A DNA stretch of 11,203 bases from an archaeon (GTDB lineage: Archaea > Asgardarchaeota > Hermodarchaeia > Hermodarchaeales > Hermodarchaeaceae). This document shows positions 1 to 6,600 of this stretch, piece after piece. The notes under the pieces are model-generated. The model worked only from the letters and a program-made list of their open reading frames with translations. It did no database searches and was not told the origin of the DNA. The DNA is taken from the NCBI GenBank assembly GCA_016550395.1, contig JABXGY010000067.1, positions 1 to 11,203 of the forward strand, given 5' to 3'. Within the stretch, counting starts at the first letter, position 1. Every line of letters begins with the position of its first letter. A program made the translations under genes and the position numbers.

Positions 1-155
1 AGAAGGCGGAACCCAAAGAAAAGGTGGATAAGCCTAAGGCGAAGGCTAAACCCAAAGCCAAGGCTAAGACTGCAAAAAAAGCTGATAGCGAGAAACCAAA
101 AAAATCCGATAAAAAAACCGCTTCAAAATCAACAAAGAAAACAGCGAAAAAGTGA
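1..155 (+). CDS. rps3: Small-subunit ribosomal protein uS3, C-terminal tail (partial, 5' end outside window)
   Basis: An open frame enters from the left edge (first full codon at 3) and stops with TGA at 153-155. It encodes about 50 residues made almost only of Lys, Ala, Pro, Ser, Thr and Asp/Glu, with repeated KPKAK-type units. No folded domain is visible. The identification is by position: in archaeal ribosomal operons the gene directly before uL29 is uS3, and uS3 is the protein whose C-terminus most readily carries a charged extension. uS3 lies on the small-subunit head at the mRNA entry channel. The tail is unusually long and resembles the tails of uL5 and uL15 in this window. A different upstream protein with a basic tail cannot be excluded because the conserved KH domain lies outside the window. 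Confidence 0.8.
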   Translation, partial: KAEPKEKVDKPKAKAKPKAKAKTAKKADSEKPKKSDKKTASKSTKKTAKK

Positions 156-179
156 GGGTGTCGAGGAGGCGATTAGAGA

Positions 180-404
180 ATGGCTTTACTGACAATGTCA
201 GAAATTCGGGAAATGAATTCGGAGGAACGTAAGCGAAGGCTTGCGGATTACCGGGCCGAACTAGCCAAACAACGAGCCGCGATGATGTCCGGGGCAGGCA
301 TGGAAAATCCCGGTGTGATTAGGGGAATTCGTAAGAATATTGCCCGAATCCTCACGGTCATTAACGAGGAACGGCGAGCAGCTGAATCCATTGGAGGAGA
401 ATGA
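180..404 (+). CDS. rpl29: Large-subunit ribosomal protein uL29 (L29)
   Basis: A 74-residue protein, the usual size for archaeal uL29, which binds 23S rRNA near the peptide exit tunnel. It shows the family pattern: the N-terminal helix with SEIREMNSEER, then a helix with LADYRAELAKQRA, and a second long helix carrying the NPGVIRGIRKNIARILTVINEE motif (residues 43-64), which matches the conserved 'NP.RIR.IRK.IARILT' core. A GAGGAGG element at 163-169 lies 10 nt before the ATG at 180. An in-frame ATG at 195 is less well placed, so 180 is preferred. The stop abuts the start of rnp1, suggesting coupled translation. In many euryarchaea an aIF1 (SUI1) gene lies between uL29 and rnp1; here there is none. 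Confidence 0.95.
   Translation: MALLTMSEIREMNSEERKRRLADYRAELAKQRAAMMSGAGMENPGVIRGIRKNIARILTVINEERRAAESIGGE
393..397 (+). promoter_or_regulatory. Ribosome binding site deciding the rnp1 start
   Basis: GGAGG lies inside the last codons of uL29. It is only 3 nt from the first possible rnp1 ATG (401) but 9 nt from the in-frame ATG at 407, so the latter is the better start. Confidence 0.6.
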
Positions 405-406
405 GA

Positions 407-694
407 ATGCCAATGCGTCTACCAAAACACCATGCATTACATCCACTCATCGGGCTCTCAGCGACGGTTGTACAATCAACGAATCCCATGTTTCAACGGA
501 TTACCGGACACATCATCCATGAAACTCATGGAACACTGACTCTTTCCGACGGACTTCGTCGCATTCAGATACCTAAGATCTCAAGTATCTTTGAAATAAC
601 TTTTCCAAATGGCGAAACCGCTCGCGTCATTGTGAAAACCCTGCTCGGGCATCCCGCAGAACGATTAAGGAGGGCGAAAAAACAACGATGGTAG
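407..694 (+). CDS. rnp1: Ribonuclease P protein component 1 (Rpp29/Pop4 homologue)
   Basis: A 95-residue protein (97 if the ATG at 401 is used), the size of archaeal RNase P protein 1. This protein assists the catalytic RNA in cleaving the 5' leader from pre-tRNA. The recognisable core is LIGLSATVVQSTNP followed by the ITGHIIHETHGTLTL segment, which matches the family pattern 'G..G.V+DET.NTL.+', then a Sm-like beta barrel. The closing GHPAERLRR element corresponds to the conserved 'RPE+R' end. The family's usual Asp in 'DET' is His here (HET). The gene lies between uL29 and uS17, its standard archaeal location. Its stop overlaps the uS17 start by 7 nt, so the two are probably translationally coupled. 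The call is secure; the exact start is less so. Confidence 0.92.
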   Translation: MPMRLPKHHALHPLIGLSATVVQSTNPMFQRITGHIIHETHGTLTLSDGLRRIQIPKISSIFEITFPNGETARVIVKTLLGHPAERLRRAKKQRW

Positions 695-1029
695 CTCGTA
701 ATATTGGATTAAAAGTTAACCCACCAGAACAGGATTGCCAAGATCCCAATTGCCCCTTTCATGGTACTCTTCCAGTTCGAGGACGAATAATGGATGGAAT
801 TGTTGCCAGTACCAAAATGAAAGGCACAATTACGGTACGCCGTGACTTCATGCGATATATCAAGAAATATCGTCGTTACGCCCGCTGCCACGCCATGACC
901 TCAGCACATCTTCCTCCCTGTATTCCGGTTGAAGTTGGCGACACTGTGCGTCTCGCTGAATGTCGCCCTCTCAGCAAAACTGTCTCCTTTGTTGTTGTTG
1001 AACGCATCAAAGGTAAGGAGGATGAATAG
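688..1029 (+). CDS. rps17: Small-subunit ribosomal protein uS17 (S17)
   Basis: A 113-residue primary 16S rRNA-binding protein of the OB-fold type. The N-terminal DCQDPNCPFHGTLPVRGR segment (residues 16-33) is typical of archaeal/eukaryotic uS17. It is followed by the GIVASTKMKGTITVRRDF strand pair and the family signature GDTVRLAECRPLSKTVSFVVVE (residues 84-105). The length matches archaeal relatives. The ATG lies inside the last codons of rnp1. A GGAGGG element at 669-674 is 13 nt upstream, slightly far, but there is no better start. The two Cys of CxxxxC are retained. Confidence 0.97.
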   Translation: MVARNIGLKVNPPEQDCQDPNCPFHGTLPVRGRIMDGIVASTKMKGTITVRRDFMRYIKKYRRYARCHAMTSAHLPPCIPVEVGDTVRLAECRPLSKTVSFVVVERIKGKEDE

Positions 1030-1031
1030 TA

Positions 1032-1454
1032 ATGGTAAAACGTGGTAGGAAAACAGCAGGGATTTCTAAGACTCGGATTAGTCGTGGCCTACCTACCGGT
1101 GCCCGGTTGACTGTAGCTGATAATAGTGGTGCTCGAATCGTAGAAATCATCTCAGTTATTGGCTATCATGGGCGTCTTAGACGACAACCTTCCGCAAGTG
1201 TAGCAGATATGGTCGTGGTTTCCTGCAAAGCAGGAACTCCCAAAATGCGACGACAAGTACTTCGCGGTATTGTTGTCCGACAACGTAAACCATACCGCCG
1301 AAAAAGTGGGCAATGGATTCGCTTTGAAGATAATGCAATTGTGATTACTTCCGAAACTGGTGATCCGCAAGGCTCAGAAATTCGTGGACCAATAGCCCGG
1401 GAAGCAGCTGAACGCTGGCCCCGCATCGCTAGTGTCGCCAGTATTATCGTCTAA
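1032..1454 (+). CDS. rpl14: Large-subunit ribosomal protein uL14 (L14)
   Basis: A 140-residue protein, slightly longer than the usual roughly 132 because of a basic N-terminal stretch. uL14 sits at the subunit interface and contacts 16S rRNA helix 14. Key family features are GLPTGARLTVADNSGARIV (residues 19-37), the VVRQRKPYRRKSG basic loop (81-93), FEDNAIVI (98-105), the SEIRGPIAREAAERWPRIAS segment (115-134) and the short hydrophobic end. GGAGG at 1017-1021 is 10 nt before the ATG, and only 2 nt separate the uS17 stop from this start. Confidence 0.98.
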   Translation: MVKRGRKTAGISKTRISRGLPTGARLTVADNSGARIVEIISVIGYHGRLRRQPSASVADMVVVSCKAGTPKMRRQVLRGIVVRQRKPYRRKSGQWIRFEDNAIVITSETGDPQGSEIRGPIAREAAERWPRIASVASIIV

Positions 1455-1469
1455 GGGTGAGAAAAGAAA

Positions 1470-1856
1470 ATGTCATCAAAGAAACCAAAGAAACAACGTA
1501 AAGAGCGCTACACGGCACCTTTGCACCGGCGCCGCAAAGATCTCACAGCACGGTTAGCTCCAGATATTGTTGATAAACATGGAATTAAGCGAATTCCCGT
1601 CTGCAAAGGAGATACGGTGTATATTACACGCGGGGCGTTTCGTGACTCAGAAGGTGATGTAATTGCTGTGGATATGAAGAATTACAAGCTTCATATCGAA
1701 AATATCACCATCGAAAAAGTGGATGGTACAGCGGTCCCGTTTCCGATCCCCCCATCTAATGTCATGATTACCAAGTTGAAAATCGACAAAAATCGAGAAG
1801 CGGTGATTGATCGCAAGGCTGCGGCACGCCGTGAATTTGAAGAAAAGGAGGATTAA
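1470..1856 (+). CDS. rpl24: Large-subunit ribosomal protein uL24 (L24, archaeal/L26e type)
   Basis: A 128-residue assembly-initiating protein. After a basic N-terminus (residues 1-28) it has the KOW motif around VCKGDTVYITRGAFRDSEGDVIAVD (residues 44-68). The strand NYKLHIENITIEKVDGTAV follows, then the FPIPPSNVMITKLKID segment (91-106), which is characteristic of archaeal and eukaryotic members. It ends in a charged helix rich in Glu and Lys. The start follows GGTGA (1456-1460), a match to the 16S tail, at 9 nt spacing. Confidence 0.97.
   Translation: MSSKKPKKQRKERYTAPLHRRRKDLTARLAPDIVDKHGIKRIPVCKGDTVYITRGAFRDSEGDVIAVDMKNYKLHIENITIEKVDGTAVPFPIPPSNVMITKLKIDKNREAVIDRKAAARREFEEKED
1847..1851 (+). 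promoter_or_regulatory. Ribosome binding site supporting a TTG start for eS4
   Basis: GGAGG lies at the end of uL24, 8 nt before TTG at 1860. Together with the encoded MAKGSRKHLKRLAAP sequence it fixes the start of eS4 at a TTG codon. Confidence 0.8.
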
Positions 1857-1859
1857 AAG

Positions 1860-2600
1860 TTGGCAAAAGGTTCCCGAAAACACCTGAAACGTTTGGCAGC
1901 GCCTGGACATTGGCAGATTAAACGGAAGGTTCGTCCATTCACGGTCCGATCAAATCCTGGTCCTCATACGCTTAATGCAGGATTTCCATTAGCGGTCGTA
2001 CTTCGCGATATGCTTAATCTCACTAATACATTAAGTGAAACCCGTCGGATACTTTCTCTTGGACTCGTGAAGGTGGATGGACGAATCCGAAGGGACTACA
2101 AATACCCTGTCGGTCTGATGGATGTAATCGAAATCCCAGAGACAAAAACCCTGTTACGCGTGGTACCAGAATCGCGACACCTCCTTCAGCTGCATAAGAT
2201 TCCTAAAAAGGAACAGGCGCTTAAACCCTGCAAAATTACAGGAAAGAATACTGTGGCGAAGGGTCATATTCAACTCCACCTCCATGATGGTCGAACCATT
2301 CTCATTGAAGTAACTGATTCCAAAGTAAAACCCAAGGAAACCTACCGACCTGGCGACACTCTTCTCATAAAAATCCCGGATCAAAAAATCCAGAACCACA
2401 TTCCCCTCAAAGAGGGGATTACAGCAGTTATCACGGGTGGAGATCATACGGGGTTTGTAGGGAAACTCATCAAGATTGATCCAGACAATCGACTTGGAAC
2501 CTTACAGGGCGCAGGAGACAAAACCATCCTTACTGCGATTCGTTATGTCTTTCCACTTGGTGAAGAAAAGTCCCTAATTTCAATTCCGGAGGCTAGCTAA
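1860..2600 (+). CDS. rps4e: Small-subunit ribosomal protein eS4 (S4e)
   Basis: A 246-residue protein found only in archaea and eukaryotes, the usual size. It starts with TTG. The N-terminus MAKGSRKHLKRLAAPGHW is the classical eS4 beginning, and no ATG or GTG lies nearby in frame. Domains in order are the RS4 N-terminal region (1-38), an S4-type RNA-binding domain with TRRILSLGLVKVDGRIRRD (61-79), a central beta domain with HLHDGRTILIE and YRPGDTLLIKIP (140-173), and a KOW motif at AVITGGDHTGFVGKLIKI (189-206). The gene lies between uL24 and uL5, its standard archaeal position, 3 nt after the uL24 stop. Confidence 0.97.
   Translation: MAKGSRKHLKRLAAPGHWQIKRKVRPFTVRSNPGPHTLNAGFPLAVVLRDMLNLTNTLSETRRILSLGLVKVDGRIRRDYKYPVGLMDVIEIPETKTLLRVVPESRHLLQLHKIPKKEQALKPCKITGKNTVAKGHIQLHLHDGRTILIEVTDSKVKPKETYRPGDTLLIKIPDQKIQNHIPLKEGITAVITGGDHTGFVGKLIKIDPDNRLGTLQGAGDKTILTAIRYVFPLGEEKSLISIPEAS
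2588..2592 (+). promoter_or_regulatory. Ribosome binding site for the long form of uL5
   Basis: GGAGG is 10 nt upstream of ATG 2603. It supports real translation of the basic N-terminal extension of uL5 rather than an over-called start. Confidence 0.75.
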
Positions 2601-2602
2601 TC

Positions 2603-3277
2603 ATGTCAACGAAGAAAAAAACTACTCCGGCAAAGGCAAAACGTAAACCTGCTACCACAAAGAAGGCTAAGACTACTACTTCATCTGCAAAGCCTGCAGA
2701 ACCATCAGTCATTGAAAAGCCCCCTGCTAAACCAAAAGCTAAAAAGGATAACATCATGCGAAAAATCTTCATTTCTAAAGTAGTTGTCAATATGTCTTTA
2801 GGAACGGGCGGTGAACCACTTGCTAAAGCCAAAACAATTCTTGAAAACTTAACTGGACAAAAACCTGTTGACATTCTTGCTAAACGGACAAACCGCGACT
2901 TTGGGTTGAGAAAAGGTGAACCAATGGGATGTAAGGTTACACTACGTGGAGAACTAGCCAAAGATTTTGCTAAACGGGCTCTTGATGTAATTGATTTCAG
3001 GATTCCCGTCCGTGCCGTTGATCAAGCTGGCAATGTATCCTTTGGAATCTCTGAGCACATCCAAATACCTGGCGTCAAATACGATCCGAATCTAGGAATC
3101 TTTGGAATGGATGTATGTATCTGCACGGAACGCCCGGGATTCCGAATAAACCGTCGCCGTCGTGCACGTCATAAGGTACCCCGTCGTCATCGCATAACTC
3201 CCGAAGAAGCGATGAACATACTTTCATCTGAACTGGGAATTCAATTTACCACACCTGAAATGGAGGAAGAATTCTGA
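2603..3277 (+). CDS. rpl5: Large-subunit ribosomal protein uL5 (L5) with a Lys/Ala/Pro-rich N-terminal extension
   Basis: A 224-residue protein. The core (residues 52-224, about 173 residues) is a normal archaeal uL5, which binds 5S rRNA at the central protuberance and contacts the P-site tRNA. Recognisable parts are MRKIFISKVVVNMSLGTGGE (52-71), LAKRTNRDFGLRKGEPMGCKVTLRG, FGISEHIQIPGVKYDPNLG and the NRRRRARHKVPRRHRITPEEA basic segment near the end. Residues 1-51 are an extension of Lys, Ala, Thr and Pro with KAK/KPK units that is absent from typical uL5. The first ATG has a good GGAGG. The codon for Met52 (2756), the canonical start, has its own AAGGA 8 nt upstream, so a short form may also be made. 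The stop overlaps the uS14 start (TGATG). Confidence 0.96.
   Translation: MSTKKKTTPAKAKRKPATTKKAKTTTSSAKPAEPSVIEKPPAKPKAKKDNIMRKIFISKVVVNMSLGTGGEPLAKAKTILENLTGQKPVDILAKRTNRDFGLRKGEPMGCKVTLRGELAKDFAKRALDVIDFRIPVRAVDQAGNVSFGISEHIQIPGVKYDPNLGIFGMDVCICTERPGFRINRRRRARHKVPRRHRITPEEAMNILSSELGIQFTTPEMEEEF
2744..2748 (+). promoter_or_regulatory. Possible internal ribosome binding site for a short uL5
   Basis: AAGGA lies 7-8 nt before an in-frame ATG (2756) that coincides with the usual N-terminus of archaeal uL5. It could allow a second product without the basic extension. The element falls in a Lys-rich stretch where AAGGA can arise by chance. Confidence 0.3.
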
Positions 3278-3426
3278 TGTCAAAGGAGAAAAAACAAAGT
3301 AAAGGACATCGCCAATGCAAACGCTGCGGCACACACCGAGCCCTCATTCGCAGCTATAATATTGGCTTATGCCGACGATGCTTCCGTGAGGTCGCAGAAG
3401 AACTCGGTTTTCGGAAATTCAGCTAG
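3277..3426 (+). CDS. rps14: Small-subunit ribosomal protein uS14, zinc-binding type (S14P/S29e)
   Basis: A short gene of 49 codons. Its ATG overlaps the uL5 stop by one base (TGATG), and it has GGAGG at 3262-3266, 10 nt upstream. The product has the full zinc ribbon: Cys14 and Cys17 in QCKRCG, and Cys32 and Cys35 in GLCRRCFRE. The GHRQC start and the closing LGFRKFS are typical. It binds 16S rRNA in the small-subunit head. The size matches archaeal uS14 (about 50-57 residues). All four zinc ligands are present. Confidence 0.97.
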   Translation: MSKEKKQSKGHRQCKRCGTHRALIRSYNIGLCRRCFREVAEELGFRKFS

Positions 3427-3441
3427 AGGTGGAAAAAGACA

Positions 3442-3834
3442 ATGACAGTGAAAAATCCCTTGGCTGATGCCTTCTCAACTATCATGAACCATGAACTGCT
3501 TCGCAAATCTGAGGTAATCCTTGCTCCCGCTTCGAAAAAAATTGGGGCAGCCCTCCGAATCATGCAACGAATGGGCTATGTTGGCGAATTCGAGTTTATC
3601 GACGATGGCAAGGCTGGAATGCTTCGAGTTGAATTACTTGGACGAATCAACCAATGCGGAATAATCAGTCCACATCATGCAGTTAAACGAACAGCATTCG
3701 AAGATTGGGAAAAACGCTACCTGCCCTCACGGCAATTCGGCTTCCTCATCGTATCAACCCCAAAGGGCTTTATGACACATAAAGAAGCCATCGAACAAGG
3801 ACATGGAGGACGGCTGATAGCCTACGTTTACTAA
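3442..3834 (+). CDS. rps8: Small-subunit ribosomal protein uS8 (S8)
   Basis: A 130-residue protein, exactly the usual archaeal length. It binds the central domain of 16S rRNA. It begins with NPLADAFSTIMNHE (residues 5-18) and the basic KKIGAALRIMQRMGYVGEFE helix and turn. The C-terminal signature VSTPKGFMTHKEA (104-116) and the ending GGRLIAYVY are clear. A GAGGTGG element at 3426-3432 overlaps the uS14 stop and is 9 nt before the ATG. Confidence 0.98.
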   Translation: MTVKNPLADAFSTIMNHELLRKSEVILAPASKKIGAALRIMQRMGYVGEFEFIDDGKAGMLRVELLGRINQCGIISPHHAVKRTAFEDWEKRYLPSRQFGFLIVSTPKGFMTHKEAIEQGHGGRLIAYVY

Positions 3835-3855
3835 CAAATGGAGTGGAACGATAAG

Positions 3856-4419
3856 ATGCCTGCAAAAACAAATCATGTAGAACAAATGACTCCTATCCTA
3901 GAGGGCACAACAGTAACAGTTGAGGAAAGACTAGTAACTGTGAAGGGGCCTAAAGGCGAAATCGTTCGTGACTTTAGTCATGCAGATGTTAGTATCAAGA
4001 CGCTGCGGAACAATATTGTTGTCTCAGTTGAATATCCTCGAAGTCGCCAAATTTCCTTGGTAGGAACTATTCTCTCCCATATAAAGAACATGATGTTGGG
4101 TGTGATTCATGGCGTTACATACAAAATGAAAGTTGTGTTTGCCCATTTTCCACCAGCAGTGAAAGTTGAGGGAGATAAACTGGTCATCGAAAACTTCTAC
4201 GGCGAAAAAGCTCCCCGGCGAGCCCAAATCCTCCCTGGTGTGACAGTTTCCGTACAAGGTGATGATGTAATCCTGGAAGGCATCGATATTGAGTTAGTCG
4301 GACAGACTGCTGCAAATATCCAGCATTCCACGAAACTACGTCGAAAAGATCCCCGCAAATTCCATGACGGGATTTACGTTTATGAAAAACAGCTTGGTGA
4401 GCGTCACTGGGCTATTTAG
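3856..4419 (+). CDS. rpl6: Large-subunit ribosomal protein uL6 (L6)
   Basis: A 187-residue protein from the chosen ATG. An ATG at 3838 would add six residues (MEWNDK), but it has nothing like a ribosome binding site upstream, whereas GGAGTGGA (3840-3847) precedes 3856. The length matches archaeal uL6. Two tandem L6 folds are seen: residues about 13-92 with VTVEERLVTVKGPKGEIVRDF, and 93-180 with the VVFAHFPPAVKVEGDKLVIENFYGEK motif. The second fold includes QGDDVILEGIDIELVGQTAANIQ, the C-terminal family signature. It ends with FHDGIYVYEKQLG, typical of archaea and eukaryotes. uL6 binds 23S rRNA near the factor-binding site. Confidence 0.96.
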   Translation: MPAKTNHVEQMTPILEGTTVTVEERLVTVKGPKGEIVRDFSHADVSIKTLRNNIVVSVEYPRSRQISLVGTILSHIKNMMLGVIHGVTYKMKVVFAHFPPAVKVEGDKLVIENFYGEKAPRRAQILPGVTVSVQGDDVILEGIDIELVGQTAANIQHSTKLRRKDPRKFHDGIYVYEKQLGERHWAI

Positions 4420-4440
4420 CCAACAATGATGTGATTAGAA

Positions 4441-4890
4441 ATGAAGAAGAGCAAACGGATCAAACAGCTGCAACGGCAATTGTACCTAAAGCGATTATCG
4501 AATCAACGGAAGCCCAAGTTCCAGCGACCAGAGAGTTGGCGCTATAAACGTCTTGATACTGGATGGCGACGTTCAAAGGGTATTGATTCAATGATTCGCA
4601 AACGCGAGAAGAATCAGCCAGCAATGCCAAGGATTGGTTATCGCACGCCTAGGAATCTACGCGATTATCATCCCTCTGGTCTGAGAGAAGTTCTCGTACA
4701 TAATCTTCCAGAACTTGAAGGATTACACCCTAAAACCCATGCTGTTCGAATTGCACATCAAGTTGGTGACCGGAAACGACTTGCTATCATTGAACGAGCT
4801 GATGACCTCGGCTTACGAGTATTAAATCCTCAGCTGAAATCTGAAATTCGAGACCTCCTTGACCTCCCCACTGAAGAATTTGAAGAGTGA
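4441..4890 (+). CDS. rpl32e: Large-subunit ribosomal protein eL32 (L32e)
   Basis: A 149-residue archaeal/eukaryotic-specific protein. The core FQRPESWRYKRLDTGWRRSKGIDSMIRK (residues 27-54) matches the family consensus. It is followed by the PRIGYRTPRNLRDYHPSGLREVLVHN region (63-88) and the RIAHQVGDRKRLAIIERADDLGLRVLNP segment (103-130). The acidic C-terminus LDLPTEEFEE is outside the conserved core. GTGAT at 4431-4435, complementary to the 16S tail, is 5 nt from the ATG. It lies between uL6 and eL19 as in other archaea. Confidence 0.97.
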   Translation: MKKSKRIKQLQRQLYLKRLSNQRKPKFQRPESWRYKRLDTGWRRSKGIDSMIRKREKNQPAMPRIGYRTPRNLRDYHPSGLREVLVHNLPELEGLHPKTHAVRIAHQVGDRKRLAIIERADDLGLRVLNPQLKSEIRDLLDLPTEEFEE

Positions 4891-4897
4891 TAAAACA

Positions 4898-5347
4898 ATG
4901 GATGTAAGTGCTCAACGAAAATTGGCAGCCCGGCTCCTCAAAGTGGGTCGAAATCGGATTTGGATAGACCCCAACCGATTAGATGATGTAGCGATGGCTA
5001 TTCGTCGCGAGGATGTTCGTCGGCTTATCCATGAGGGAGCGATCCGTTCATTACCATTAAAGGGGATAAGCCGAGCCCGAGCGAAAGAGTTACATGAGAA
5101 ACGAAAACGCGGCCTTCGATCAGGACCTGGGAGCCGGAAAGGTAAACGCACAGCCACTCTCTCAGGAAAAGAACGCTGGATGATTAAAATACGAGCCATC
5201 CGGCGTCACCTCAAAATCCTCCGGGCTCGACGAATCATTCGACCTAGCGATTATCGACGATTATACAGACTTGCTAAAGGAGGAATGTTTCCCTCGATAC
5301 GGCGAGTCGATCAATACATTCAGGATCAAAAAATGAAGAGGCGATAA
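4898..5347 (+). CDS. rpl19e: Large-subunit ribosomal protein eL19 (L19e)
   Basis: A 149-residue archaeal/eukaryotic-specific protein, which forms intersubunit bridges. The ATG at 4898 gives MDVSAQRKLAARLLKVG, the canonical beginning. An earlier in-frame TTG at 4859 would add 13 residues overlapping eL32 and is rejected. GAGTGA at 4885-4890 is 7 nt upstream. Conserved parts are the N-terminal helices with RIWIDPNRLDDVAMAIRRED (20-39), LIHEGAIRSLPLKGISRARA (43-62), the very basic hinge KRKRGLRSGPGSRKGKRTA (68-86) and the long C-terminal helix. FYR-type residues appear as SDYRRLYRLAKGGMF (117-131). Seven nt separate it from eL32. Confidence 0.97.
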   Translation: MDVSAQRKLAARLLKVGRNRIWIDPNRLDDVAMAIRREDVRRLIHEGAIRSLPLKGISRARAKELHEKRKRGLRSGPGSRKGKRTATLSGKERWMIKIRAIRRHLKILRARRIIRPSDYRRLYRLAKGGMFPSIRRVDQYIQDQKMKRR

Positions 5348-5349
5348 AT

Positions 5350-5958
5350 ATGGCAACAGGACCACGATACAAAGTTCCATTTCGTCGTCGGCGCGAAAGT
5401 AAGACCGACTATCACGCAAGGAGGCGTATGATAGGTTCAGGACGACCTCGAATAGTCGTGCGGAAAACCGGCACTAGAATCATTGTTCAAGTCACGGAAG
5501 CCCTTTCTAAAGGTGATCGAAGTATTGCCACAGCGGATTCCAAACAATTAGAAAAATATGGATGGCATGCTGGATTAAAGAATCTACCAGCAGCATATCT
5601 TACCGGATTCTTAGCTGGGCACCGTGCCATCAAAGGCGGCACTAAGGCTGCTATTGCCGATATCGGTCTAATCCAGCCCATAACCGGCTCGCGAATCTTT
5701 TCAGCAATAAAGGGAGCCATTGATGCAGGACTCTCAGTTCCTTGCTCTGATGAAATATTTCCAAATGAGAAACGCATTCGGGGAGAACACATCGCAGCTT
5801 ATGCAAAGGATTTGAGTGCGAACCAACCTAATGTCTTTAAACGGCAGTTTGGACAGCTTTCAAAGGGGCGAGTTGACTTAACGAAACTTCCCAGCATGTA
5901 TGAGGCGACAAAAGCAAAGATAGAGACAGAATTCAAACGCGGGAGGTCAGAACAATGA
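5350..5958 (+). CDS. rpl18: Large-subunit ribosomal protein uL18 (L18)
   Basis: A 202-residue 5S rRNA-binding protein of the archaeal/eukaryotic (L5e-like) type. The conserved N-terminus MATGPRYKVPFRRRRESKTDYHARRRMI is followed by the SGRPRIVVRKTGTRIIVQV strands (30-48). AAYLTGFLAGHRAIKGG (81-97) is a family hallmark, as is VPCSDEIFPNEKRIRGEHIAAYA (130-152). The C-terminal region with FGQLSKGRVDLTKLPSMYE is also conserved. A GAGGCGAT element at 5338-5345 precedes the start by 4 nt. Its stop overlaps the uS5 start (ATGA, 5955-5958). Confidence 0.97.
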   Translation: MATGPRYKVPFRRRRESKTDYHARRRMIGSGRPRIVVRKTGTRIIVQVTEALSKGDRSIATADSKQLEKYGWHAGLKNLPAAYLTGFLAGHRAIKGGTKAAIADIGLIQPITGSRIFSAIKGAIDAGLSVPCSDEIFPNEKRIRGEHIAAYAKDLSANQPNVFKRQFGQLSKGRVDLTKLPSMYEATKAKIETEFKRGRSEQ

Positions 5959-6599
5959 GTCGACGCCCACGGCAATTCAACATTGAAGAATGGGAACCAG
6001 TGACCAAAGTCGGACGACAAGTAAAAGCCGGTGAAATCACCTCTATTGAAGACCTTTTTCACCTCGCTTTACCTATCAAGGAACCAGAAATCATCGATGT
6101 CCTCTTACCCGATTTACAAGAAGAAGTCATCGACATCAACCTTGTTCAGAAACAAACGGATGCTGGAGAGAAATCTCGTTTCAAAGCTACAGTAATCGTT
6201 GGAAACGAAAAGGGCTTTGTGGGAATTGGTGAAAGCAAGGCCCCAGAGATTGGACCCGCAATCCGCAAAGCAATACTCCGGGCTAAACTGAATATTATTT
6301 CAGTTCGTCGGGGGTGTGGTAGTTGGGAATGTGGTTGCCATGATCCCCATTCAATTCCGTTTCAAGTGAAAGGAAAAACTGGAAGTGTTCGGCTTACCTT
6401 ATTACCAGCACCCAAAGGCGTTGGATTAGTCACCGCAGATACCATAAAGGTCGTACTACGTCTTGCTGGCATTCACGATGTGTGGTCCCGCACTCGTGGT
6501 CACACACGAACCACCTTAAATTTTGCTCATTCAGTTTTCAGAGCATTGAAAGAAACCAATCGAATCATGTCCCCACAAGATTGGACACGGAGCGAATAG
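5955..6599 (+). CDS. rps5: Small-subunit ribosomal protein uS5 (S5)
   Basis: A 214-residue protein, the archaeal length. uS5 lines the mRNA entry channel and supports decoding accuracy. The S5 dsRBD-like domain shows FKATVIVGNEKGFVGIGESKAPEIG (residues 76-100) and AIRKAILRAKLNIISVRRG (102-120). The archaeal/eukaryotic insertion CGSWECGCHDPHSIPFQVKGKTGSV (121-145) has three Cys residues. The C-terminal domain carries PAPKGVGLVTADTIKVVLRLAGIHDVWSRTRG (151-182). GGAGGT at 5942-5947 lies inside the uL18 end, 7 nt before the ATG, and the 4-nt overlap suggests coupling. Confidence 0.98.
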   Translation: MSRRPRQFNIEEWEPVTKVGRQVKAGEITSIEDLFHLALPIKEPEIIDVLLPDLQEEVIDINLVQKQTDAGEKSRFKATVIVGNEKGFVGIGESKAPEIGPAIRKAILRAKLNIISVRRGCGSWECGCHDPHSIPFQVKGKTGSVRLTLLPAPKGVGLVTADTIKVVLRLAGIHDVWSRTRGHTRTTLNFAHSVFRALKETNRIMSPQDWTRSE

Positions 6600-6600
6600 T

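Noticed and set aside
3838..3855. Upstream ATG start for uL6
   Set aside because: No ribosome binding site precedes it, while GGAGTGGA sits before ATG 3856. The choice is not certain.
4859..4897. Upstream TTG start extending eL19 by 13 residues
   Set aside because: It overlaps eL32 and the family N-terminus MDVSAQRKLAA begins at ATG 4898, which has its own GAGTGA.
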